From Setomelanomma holmii (lineage: Eukaryota; Ascomycota; Dothideomycetes; Pleosporales; Phaeosphaeriaceae): 64,000 bases of DNA. The notes under the pieces are model-generated. The model saw nothing but the letters and a program-made list of their open reading frames with translations. It had not been told where the DNA came from and did no database searches. Shown here piece after piece: positions 55,142 to 64,000 of the stretch. The translations under genes and the position numbers were made by a program. Location: NCBI GenBank assembly GCA_010015745.1, contig ML978161.1, positions 62,001 through 126,000 of the forward strand, in the 5' to 3' direction. Numbering within the stretch: the first letter of the stretch is position 1; each line of letters opens with the position of its first letter.

Positions 55142-56924
55142 ATGCCGCAGGAAGCCTCCAAGATCTCCAACCCCGACGCGACCGCCGAAGCAGCTGGTGA
55201 AGCTCTCGCCGAGTCGAGTAAGCAGAATGCTGCAGCCGAGTCCGCAGACGAGAGCGAGGAGGAGACGGGCACAGTAGAAGGCGGTGAGGGCGCGACAGAA
55301 AAGAAGAAGAAAAGCCGGAAGCGCAAGATTAAGGACGCTCTCACAGGCAAAGGCAAGACACCAGATATCACGTCGACAGACTCGCCGGCGGGAGGACATC
55401 TGAGCAAGGACCAGATGAACCAGCTGCTCGACTCGAACCCGGCGCTGAAGAACGAGCTCATCTCAAAGTCAAAGAGCCCTGAGGACCTCGAGGACATGAT
55501 ACGGAAACTCAACATCAACGAGATGCTGACAGGTCTGGCACCAGGTGGAAAGAACACAAAAGACATGGCAAGTCATGCCTTCTGGAAGACACAACCCGTG
55601 CCCAGCTTCGACGAGATGGCAGACAAGGAGAAGATCGAGGACGGCCCGATCAAGGAGATTGAGATTGACAAGGTGGACAAGAACCCAAGCCCCATGTACC
55701 CAGGGTTTGAATGGGTGACGATGGACCTCGAGGACGAGAAGCAGCTGGACGAGGTGTACGAATTGCTCACAAACCACTATGTCGAGGACAAGGATGCGAC
55801 GTTCCGCTTCAGATACTCACCGTCCTTCTTGAACTGGTAAGGCTGCTATTCCGCCGCCTGGTTTAGGGGCATATGCTGACATCGACAGGGCTCTCAAAGC
55901 ACCGGGCTGGAAGAAAGAGTGGCACGTCGGTGTCCGCGCAACCGCCTCTGGCAAACTCGTCGCCTTCATATCCGGTATCCCCATAACTCTCCGCGTGCGA
56001 CAAAAGCCCCTCAAGTGCTCTGAAGTCAACTTCCTCTGCGTACACAAGAAGTTGCGCTCCAAGCGCCTCGCTCCCGTCCTCATCAAGGAGATAACACGTC
56101 GCTGCTACGTCGAGGGTACCTTTCAAGCCGTCTACACCGTTGGCTCGCTACTCCCCACACCCGTCTCGACATGTCGATACTTCCACCGCGCCATTGACTG
56201 GGAGAAGCTATACGACGTGGGCTTCTCACCACTCCCCCACAACAGCACAAAACAGCGCCAGATCATCCGCTACAAACTCCCAGACACAACCTCCACCCCT
56301 GGTCTTCGTGAAATGGGCCCCGCAGACGTTGACGCAACACTCGACCTGCTCAAGCGCTACCTCGAGCGCATGGACATGGCGCAAGTCTTTGACAAGACGG
56401 AGTTCGAGCACTGGATGGCGCCCAAGGAGAAGCCCAAGGAGCAAGTTGTCTGGACGTATGTCGTCGAGGATCCAGATACGAAGAAGATTACAGACTTCTT
56501 CAGCTTCTATAATCTGGAGAGTACTGTTATTGGCAACAAGAAACACAGCGTTATCAAAGCGGCGTACCTGTTTTACTACGCGACGGAAGTGGCATTTGAG
56601 AAGGATGACGGCAAGTTGAAGACGAGACTTAATGCGCTTATGAAGGATGCGTTGATCTTGTCAAAGAATGTACGTTTCTCAACACCAAGCACACTACTTG
56701 TTTGAGTTTAGACTAACTTACCACAGGCAGGCTTCGATGTCTTCAACGCTCTCACGCTCCTGGATAACCCGCTCTTCCTTGAGGACCAGCGCTTCGGTGC
56801 TGGAGATGGCTCGTTGCATTATTACCTTTACAATTACCGTGCTGCGCCGATTACGGGAGGTATTGACGCGCGCAATCAGTCGAGCGCGAAACAGATGGGA
56901 GGTGTTGGGCTGGTTATGCTTTAG
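55142..56924 (+). CDS. NMT1: Glycylpeptide N-tetradecanoyltransferase (N-myristoyltransferase)
   Basis: Cytosolic enzyme transferring myristate from CoA to N-terminal Gly of proteins; usually essential in fungi. Three exons, 55142-55836, 55889-56669 and 56727-56924, encode 557 residues with introns of 52 and 57 bp. The N-terminal ~150 residues are acidic then Lys-rich (EKKKKSRKRK), the ribosome-targeting type extension. Then come HAFWKTQPVPSFDEM, the myristoyl-CoA-binding segment VNFLCVHKKLRSKRLAPVLI, TVGSLLPTPVSTCRYFHRAI, and FDVFNALTLLDN. The protein ends GGVGLVML, so the C-terminal Leu carboxylate that serves as catalytic base is kept. It is complete and unremarkable. Confidence 0.96.
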
Positions 56925-57259
56925 TGGAGTGCAGCATATAGTAGCATCTGAAGGTACCAGTGTGATCTACAGGAGATTTTCATGGCACATGGCTATGGAG
57001 ATATGAGGGCCACTTGGGATGAAATGCCTCGGGGATCATGCATGCATGCATTGGAAGGGGAATGCGCATCACTTCGGCAGGAGACGCATGGGAACAAAGA
57101 GAAAAATATGTCGGATGCGATATCTACTGCACGGCAAAAGCATGCCTATGAAAGCCCAAATAGCGCCAGAAATGCAAACATGCGCCTTATGCCCATGTAA
57201 CCTACAAGAACAAAAGCGAGCGAATTGTACAAATACACGTCAAACCATATATCACCATC
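56925..57259. other. Convergent 3' intergenic region
   Basis: 335 bp between NMT (+) and the ABCG gene (-). No gene or structure was recognised. Confidence 0.4.
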
Positions 57260-60200
57260 TCACCTCTTCTCCACAAGCAACACATGCATCGCAAGGTATG
57301 CCAGCACAATAAACGCGCCGGCGTAAATCCCCAAGCCAATACAATCGCGCCACAGCGCTTGGACATTGAAGCCGAAACTACTCAGGATCGCGGAGCCGGG
57401 GACTTCGATGTCGAGGCCGTATTTGTGGTCGATGAGGGAGAGGTATTTGACTTCGTTTACGATGAGCCCTTCGAACGCGTAGTGGAAGATTGATAACTGA
57501 TCGAAATATTAGCATTATATTCGTTGGATGTGTACGGTCTCGGATGTATTCATCGAGACGAGGAAAAGGTGAAGGGAGACGGGTACAGGGGACTTACAGA
57601 TTGCAACCACTTCGCCACCCCCGGAATACTCTCCTTGTTCAGGAAGAAGCCCGAAAATAAGAGGCTGAACAACATAACCAACACACCGACGAGATTCGCA
57701 ACCCCAGAATTGCGAAACACGATGCCGATAAAGAGAAATATCGCCGCCGCAGCCAGGTTGAAGAGAACGAGGAAGAGCACGAACTTCAGGAAATTCGGCC
57801 ACGCGGGGATCAGCCCGGTCATCGGGTATACGATGATGCCAAGAATGATGGGCGGTAAGAGGCGCAGCGGGATGATGTCGAAAATGACTTTGGCCGCAAA
57901 GTATGAGGGAGGAGAGTAGTATCCCTTCGCTCGTTCGCGCGTGAAGAGTAAGCGTTCTGGCGCGAAGACGGTCAAGATAGTTAGACTGCTGAAGCCGAAT
58001 AAACTCAGGACGAACAGGAACAGTCCCAGGCGGTTCTGGAATCCTTTGATGTCGTCTGTGAGACCGTAGAAGAGGAAGCCGAGGAAAACGGCGAGGACGA
58101 TGGCGATGGCGTAGTGCGTGAGCATAAGCATGGGGTTGCGGTACAGATTGCGCCATGTGCGGCGGGACAGGATGCGGAATTGCCCAATGAGACCGACTTT
58201 TTGGAAGCCCTTGAGTTTGCCGGCGTTGATGAAGCCGTTGAGCTCTTGGGTTCCGTTAGCGCCATTGGCGTCGTTGGCGCTGTTTACTGAGGTCGCAATG
58301 TCGTCGCGAATAGCTGCTGCAACGTCAGACTGGGCGTAGGCGGTGATGAGAATGTCGAGATTGGTGCCGGTGCTGCCGTTGGCGGGAGGTGGGAGTTCGT
58401 CGGGATCTTCGAGGATTAGTGGAGGAACGGTGCCTTGTTGACGCGTGAGCTTGAGCCACTGTGCTTTGAGACCGGCGCGACGATCGTAGGGTGCTTCGTC
58501 GTCCGTCTTTGGGGACATCGTACCGTCTGCGGGAACGGAGCTCTTCTTGCGCGTGAAGAGTTCGCGTTCCTGTTGTTGGCGGATGGAAGTTCTGCGCTTG
58601 TTTCGGGGACGCGTGCTAGAGTTGCTTGGGCTGCCGGCCATGTCTCGCTCCAGCTCTGAGGTGTTGATGCTCGGGATAGACTTGACGGCGATCGCACTAC
58701 TTGCACTTGTGTGTAGACCATCTCGGGTAAACAGCGAGCTGTCTTCGTCAATGGTGTGGCGTGCTGCACTTGCATGCATGGTCAAGTCGATGAGGTAGTC
58801 CGCAATGTTGAAACCAGGTGGGCAGGTGTACCCAACTTGGTCAAAGTAAGGTTGGCAGTTCTCAAATCGTCCTGAGTAAACAGTTCGGCCCTGCGCCAGC
58901 AAGACGAGCTGATCGAAGAGGGCTACGATGTTAGAACGCGGCTGATGAATCGTGACGACAACAGTCCTGTTGTAGTTCTTTACGAGATTGACTAGACACT
59001 CAACGACGTTGAAGGCGTTGAAAGCGTCTAGGCCGCTAGTGGGTTCGTCCAAGAACAAGATGCTCGGCGATGTCACTAGCTCGCAAGCGATACCCACGCG
59101 ACGCTTCTCTCCGCCAGAAATGCCACGCCCAGTCTCCTCGGAGCCAATCTTCTGGTCGCGAATGTGATAGATGCCCAGCTGCCGCTCGACATCCTCTACC
59201 TTCTGCTCTTTCGAGGTGCGACTCATGGATTTCGGTAGACGAAGTAAGGCGGAGTCCAAGATCGTCTCGTGGACCGTGAGGGTAGGCAGCAAAGTGTCGT
59301 CCTGGTCAACGAAGCCAATGACACTCTTGAACTCTTCATCGCGGATCTTCTCGCCGTTGAGATAGAAGTCGCCTGTCATTGTGCCAATCTTGTTCTTGCG
59401 TGCTAAAATATCCAAGAACGTAGTCTTGCCAGCACCGGATGCACCCATGATAGCCATCAGCTCGCCGGGGTGAACAGCGCCCGATATGCCAGAGAGAATT
59501 TGCTTCCCATTGAGATTGTATCCGACATTCTCGAAGAGCAGAGCAGCCGGTTTGTGATCTGCCAGCAACTTTGCGTTTTCGTCCTCTTCGTCATCGGAGA
59601 GATGAATGGCACCATATCGCTTGCTCTCCGCGCGATGCGTGAGGTACCAGCCTAGAAGGATGATTGCGACAATGAAGAGTGACACACTGGCAATGACGCC
59701 AGCTATCAGTGGGGTGTTGATCTTTTTGATGGGGCGTTCGTAGCCAGGAACCTCGGTCTGGTAGAGACACTCGCCGGTGTCACATTGTAGAAAGATGCTC
59801 TCGTCGCCGAAGATGCTTGATATCAAGTCGTTCATGGCGGGCTCGGAGAAGACGCTCCCGGTGTCCTTGCCACCAGAGATTGACCTGAACTCGGCTGGGC
59901 CCTTGATCGACTCCTTCAAAAAGTCGCCAATATCGATAGACCCAGCCTCTCCACACAGCATCCTGCCTGGAATACAGGCGCACTGGATGTTCTCACATCG
60001 GTATTTTGTGGTATTTCGGTCGGTTTCGGCGTTCCATTCGGCGCTGCATGTGTCGAGGCCACAGTAGAAGGACTCTTTCTGGTCAACCCAAACTGCGATT
60101 GTCAGCTTTAGCTACATGGCATCAATGAAGCTGGACTCACACTGGAAGTTGCACTCTTCTGTCTCACTGTTACACGAGAAGGTCGCCTGCGGCTTCTTGT

Positions 60201-60702
60201 CCTTGAGCTGATCGAGGATCTTTCTGTTGGTGATGTCGCACATCTGGAAGTTCTCCTTGACCAGTTGTCCGTCCTTGTAGCACACTCCGCCCTCGCCATC
60301 GGGCATCATGGCGTTGCAGGCATCATTCGTCCGACATACGTTGCAATTGATGCCTGACCAGCCCTCTTTGCATTCGCACTCTTTCTCGCTTCCTCTTGGT
60401 GCTCGGTCCTTGCCGTCTGGTAACGCGCCACACAATGGTGTTGAGCAGTCTTCTCCTCCAAACCCAGGTGGACAACTGCATCGACCGCTCGATTTTGTGC
60501 ACTCGGCAAACTGGTGGCACTTGAAGTCTTCCAGGTTGCAGTTGAAGCAAGGCGGACATCCATCTGGTCTATCGCCGTATATCGAGAAGAGTGCATTGGG
60601 TATTTCGGCAACGGAGTAGTTGCTGAAGGTCTTGTAACCTGCAGAGGAGCCTGCCAGACCCATCAAAGCGATGAGCGAGGCGGCCAGTGGTCGTTGGCGC
60701 AT
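57260..60702 (-). CDS. ADP1: ABCG-family transporter with EGF-like ectodomain (ADP1-like)
   Basis: Membrane ATP-driven half-transporter. Exons 60702-60141, 60092-57598 and 57496-57260 give 1097 residues; introns are 48 and 101 bp. After a signal peptide (MRQRPLAASLIALMGLAGSS) comes a Cys-rich luminal domain with EGF-like repeats (CSCPPGFGGEDC, CECKEGWSGINC). TM1 is at about 315-337. The nucleotide-binding domain has Walker A GASGAGKTT (about 404), signature ISGGEKRR (about 512) and Walker B ILFLDEPTSG (about 532). A long Ser-rich linker leads to the C-terminal membrane domain (RNLYRNPMLMLTHYAIAIVL to LAYLAMHVLLVEKR). This domain order is that of yeast Adp1p, whose substrate is not established. 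It is divergent from the aminotransferase gene. Confidence 0.92.
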
Positions 60703-61290
60703 CGTGTGAGGTGCGGCGCAGTGCGAGCGCGGTCGCCTAGTGGTGCTACGGAGGCGTAACGTCTGCTCTGAAGACGGCGATTATCTCTTGAATTATTGAA
60801 TGCATTCACTGAAGCACATCAAAGGAGCGGCGATGAGTGTCGAAGCTCGTGGGCGTGGCGATCAGCGAACGGTGGTGCATGTGCCAGACGCGAGGCGGCA
60901 TGCTAGCGGCGTAATAGATGGCTGGGGTTGCGATTGCGCGGACGGGAGAAGCCTTGGAAGGCGTATCATCAGACCGAGGCACCGCCATCTGCCTCACATC
61001 ACATCATCGAGGAATCGATTTCTCTGCGATCGCGATGGCGGCCTGGATCACTGGTAGAAGTCGTTGAAATCTTTCTTTCGATGTCCATACCATTCTGCGA
61101 GGACGACAGCGCATGTTGGCCTCGGACGCGGGGATCCCATGCGGAGGCCACGTGAGGAACAGCTCTAGCTTCCGCCCGCCCTATGTCCAAAGCCTACCAG
61201 AACAATGGACCGGGCCGTATTGATGAGCGGATAGAACGATCTGCAACTTTCCCCTCGCTCCTCACCTGTTCAATTCTCGAACATCTCAGC
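60703..61290. promoter_or_regulatory. Divergent intergenic region between ADP1-like and aminotransferase genes
   Basis: 588 bp shared by two gene starts. The aminotransferase frame has an upstream in-frame ATG at 61183 (36 extra codons), so part may be coding. No motif was recognised. Confidence 0.4.
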
Positions 61291-62490
61291 ATGGTCAAAA
61301 TCACCGATTTCGCAGTAGAGTCATGGATGGACGCTCATGAGAACGACTGCAAGTACAACATTGCCGAAACGTGCTGTGCGTCAATATCCGTCAATGAGCT
61401 ACGCGAGCTTTCCGAAAACAAGGGCCGCGAAGTATTGGATACTTCCAAGGTTTTGACTTACGGTGCCATTCGAGGAAGTGAGGAGCTGCGGAATAATCTT
61501 GCTCGGTTGTACTCCGCAAAGGTTGCTTCACCACTATCTCCCGACAACATTCTCACGACTCCTGGCGCCATCCAAGCAAACTATCTGACAACGTACGCCC
61601 TTGTCGGCACTGGAGACCATGTTATCTGCCACTATCCGACCTATCAGTCTCTTTACGAAGTACCAAAACAGTTGGGTGCAGAGGTCGATTTGTGGAAGGC
61701 GACGCCCGAGAACGAATGGGTACCCAAAATCGAGAACCTCAAGGCACTCATCAAGCCCAACACCAAGCTCATCATAATCAACAACCCAAACAATCCGACT
61801 GGAGCTGTGCTCAAGAAGTCCTTCCTGCAGGAGATCATTGATATCGCTTCTGAGAAGAACATCACCATCCTCGGCGATGAAGTGTATCGGCCTATATTCC
61901 ACTCAATCAGTCCGCTAGACAAGGACTTCCCGCCTTCGCTATTGTCGATGGGCTACAAGAATGTCATTGTCACTGGCTCCATGTCAAAAGCATATTCGCT
62001 TGCTGGCGTCCGCATAGGATGGATCGCATCACGCAGCTCTGAGCTCATTGAGACAATCGCATCAGCACGGCACTATACTACCATATCGGTATCGCAGCTC
62101 GACGAACAAGTCGCGGCGTTTGCTCTCCACTCATCAACGATTCACGGTCTGTTGGCCCGCAACATTCAGCTTGCCAAGACAAACATGGCCCTGCTTGAGA
62201 AGTTTGTACTGAAGAATGATGATGAATGCGAATGGGTCAAGCCAGTAGCTGGCAACACGGCGTTCATCAAGTTTCATCGAGAAGGAAAGCCAGTGGACTC
62301 TGTCGATTTTTGCAAGAAGCTGCTAGAGAAGACGGGTGTTCTCTTCACGCCCGGCAACTGCTTTGGCGAGGAGTGGAAGGGTTACGTCAGGGTTGGGTTT
62401 GTGAACCATACCGAGGTCATCGAGCCTGGCTTGACGGAGGCAGCCAAGTTCGTGCGCAAGAATCTGGATGAGGTGGAGCTGGCTGCCTAG
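61291..62490 (+). CDS. PLP-dependent class I/II aminotransferase
   Basis: Transfers an amino group using pyridoxal phosphate, probably cytosolic. 399 residues from MVKITDFAVESWMDAHEND at 61291; an upstream ATG (61183) would add 36 poorly ordered residues. Fold-type I landmarks are YGAIRGSEELRNNLARLY, TTPGAIQANYLTTYAL and HYPTYQSLYEVPKQLG. Next comes IIINNPNNPTGAVLKK (Asn contacting the cofactor), ILGDEVYRP (Asp pairing with the pyridine nitrogen), and SMSKAYSLAGVRIGW with the Schiff-base Lys at about residue 233. The end contains GYVRVGFVNHTEVIEPGL with the substrate-carboxylate Arg. It is complete and without intron. The substrate amino acid is not evident; the family includes bacterial-like aminotransferases found sporadically in fungi. 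Confidence 0.9.
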   Translation: MVKITDFAVESWMDAHENDCKYNIAETCCASISVNELRELSENKGREVLDTSKVLTYGAIRGSEELRNNLARLYSAKVASPLSPDNILTTPGAIQANYLTTYALVGTGDHVICHYPTYQSLYEVPKQLGAEVDLWKATPENEWVPKIENLKALIKPNTKLIIINNPNNPTGAVLKKSFLQEIIDIASEKNITILGDEVYRPIFHSISPLDKDFPPSLLSMGYKNVIVTGSMSKAYSLAGVRIGWIASRSSELIETIASARHYTTISVSQLDEQVAAFALHSSTIHGLLARNIQLAKTNMALLEKFVLKNDDECEWVKPVAGNTAFIKFHREGKPVDSVDFCKKLLEKTGVLFTPGNCFGEEWKGYVRVGFVNHTEVIEPGLTEAAKFVRKNLDEVELAA

Positions 62491-63050
62491 AAATACCGCT
62501 TCTTGGCCTTAGTCGCTCATAGTAGAGTGTATCATGGTACGACAAGGCATTCGTTCATGGTATATCCAGAAGAGCAGCCAATCTTAGAGCACTATGAGAT
62601 TTCGCTTGGAACAGCATCTCTCATGTCCTCAACTAGAGGCCGATGCAACCATATTGAACAAGGCCGAAGCTCAATATTCTTCAAAGGCGAACGTAACATG
62701 CAATATAAGTGATGTGATAGTTGTGTTCCCACGTTAGATGGAGGTCTCCTGCTCGCAACAGTAACGCCAAGCGAGGCATCCCGCCCAGCCCTGGAGGATC
62801 GCCAAAGTCACCCTGGCTCAGCCTCATCCGCCCCCATCTCCTTCATTAAACATGGCAGTGCACCACCTCGTCACTTCCAACAAGAAGAGACATAGCCATG
62901 CGCCAAGATTGCCTCGGCGTCACGGAACCAGACATTGATCAAGACTAACACGCGCACTCTAAATTGATCACCTCACCTCTAGCACAGCACGCAAACTCAA
63001 CCGGCAATCGACATTGACTTTTCCACACTGCAACAGCCCCCTTCGCAAGT
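62491..63050. other. Intergenic between the aminotransferase and a small two-exon gene
   Basis: 560 bp. Nothing was recognised besides the flanks; a pyrimidine-rich leader precedes 63051. Confidence 0.4.
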
Positions 63051-63446
63051 ATGACTGACGCGAACACACTCGCGACAACCTCCACCGACGCGACTTCGCT
63101 CATGAAGCCCAAGTCTAATACACCCTCCACCGACACCGCAGGAGCACCCGAGTCGTCATCGAAGCAGTCCAAGACCTCATGGCGCGACAAACTGCACCTT
63201 GGCTCCAAGAAGCCTGAAGAGGCCGGCAAAGAGTCGTGGCGCAACGCGAACCTGAGCGAAGAGCAGCGCTGGAAGGAGTGGAACAAGGCCAAGGACAGGG
63301 AGCAGAAGAACGGGTGAGTATCAAAAGGCATTGGACAGTCGGCGGCATACTGACGTTGATGCAGTGGAGCGACAGGCGTCTTCACGCAGCCGTACAAAGC
63401 GAAAGGTGCTGGCAAGTGGGGTTACTGGTTGGATGCGCTGTGGTAG
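63051..63446 (+). CDS. Small two-exon hydrophilic protein
   Basis: Exons 63051-63313 and 63365-63446; the intron of 51 bp has donor GTGAGT and acceptor GATGCAG, splitting a Gly codon. The product has 114 residues. The N-terminus is Thr/Ser-rich, then KTSWRDKLHLGSKKPEEAG, a charged helix (NLSEEQRWKEWNKAKDREQK), and, after the intron, GATGVFTQPYKAKGAGKWGY ending WLDALW. The aromatic C-terminus in frame after splicing supports a real gene. No family is recognised and no signal peptide is present. The unspliced frame would end after 88 residues. Confidence 0.65.
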
Positions 63447-64000
63447 TCCTGCTGAAGGCGGGTGCTACGATATTTCCTTGCTAGGCGCTATGGTGTGGGA
63501 TACCCTTGCTTATGACTGAGATACCAGAGTAATACTCAAGCATTTGCTGCCTACTACAGAGATTTGTACAATCTGTACTACAAGATGCGAGTGATTGGAG
63601 TTGACGCGTTTGACGCTGTAGACGCTGTGTACGCCTACCCATGACATATTTTAGGGTTTTGACCATGCACATAGAAAACAAAACTGTGTTCAAAGCAGCA
63701 TATCATGCGTTTGAGCATCTCTTTCCTGCGCCTCCAAGCAGATTTCTGTCTGGCTACTGCTACTTTAGGACTAGACGCGTCCAAGACTATCTCCGAATCT
63801 CCAAATCGCAACCCCGCACACTGGCCATAGCTCCCCACCTGCACGTCATAGGCCGACATCCGAGCTAAACCACCCCGGTAGAGTCGGAAGGAGGACTAAC
63901 AAGCAATTGACGTGCCTAGGCAGCGTGTGCTCCACGGAATTGCCGTCCCAAGAAATTCACTGACGTGGGTCCATATTGCTATAAGGGAAGACAATCCGCC
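63447..64000. other. 3' flank at the end of the window
   Basis: About 550 bp. Short frames on both strands lack motifs; no gene was recognised. Confidence 0.35.

Noticed and set aside
1..64000. CRISPR arrays, prophage, or operon-type organisation
   Set aside because: No spaced direct repeats were seen. Introns, fungal gene families and gene spacing show a eukaryotic nuclear region.

Overview
The window reads as nuclear DNA of a filamentous ascomycete (Pezizomycotina). Genes lie on both strands, each with its own intergenic space. Most are interrupted by very short GT..AG introns (45-109 bp), many with a CTAAC/CTGAC-like branch site. The gene families are fungal: Zn2Cys6 and bZIP regulators, Dsc4-type DUF1746, GT34, a class II hydrophobin, chitin-binding copper-radical oxidase, HET, and Fot1/pogo and hAT transposons. 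A dothideomycete is my best guess, but that is inference from overall style and not proven by any one gene.

Layout. 0-9 kb: one bZIP regulator, then about 6 kb with no recognisable gene. 9-11 kb: divergent Dsc4-like and RCF1 (respiratory supercomplex factor) genes. 11-20 kb: a Zn2Cys6 regulator that looks broken, an intact seven-exon MFS (MCT-type) transporter, and a broken F-box-like gene of a fungal-only family whose frame is lost at a (GGAA)4 tract. 20-31 kb: a SAM methyltransferase, a secreted PAN/apple-domain protein, a GT34 glycosyltransferase, a thioredoxin-fold protein without the CXXC motif, and a large coiled-coil protein with a problematic 5' junction and a ragged 3' end carrying a PAM2-like motif. 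31-35 kb: divergent cytochrome P450 and glutathione S-transferase. 35-42 kb: a HET-family (heterokaryon-incompatibility-like) pseudogene interrupted by two DNA transposons, a degenerate hAT element and an apparently intact Fot1/pogo element with long TIRs and a TA duplication. 42-45 kb: a copper-radical oxidase with three chitin-binding modules. 45-64 kb: a zinc-ribbon-like hypothetical protein, a class II hydrophobin, N-myristoyltransferase, an ADP1-like ABCG transporter with EGF-like domain, a class I/II aminotransferase and a small two-exon conserved-looking protein.

The window mixes housekeeping genes (RCF1, NMT, Dsc4, ADP1-like) with accessory genes (P450, GST, methyltransferase, MFS, copper oxidase, hydrophobin). 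No polyketide synthase, NRPS or terpene synthase backbone is present, so I do not call a metabolite cluster. The most interesting region is 35.8-42.2 kb. Removing both transposons and one copy of each target duplication restores a continuous HET reading frame, broken only by stop codons of the CAA/CAG-to-TAA/TAG type expected from repeat-induced point mutation.

Gene models with introns were derived by eye from splice signals plus frame continuity. All were checked to give a coding length divisible by three, except where a gene is called broken. No rRNA, tRNA or CRISPR array was recognised.
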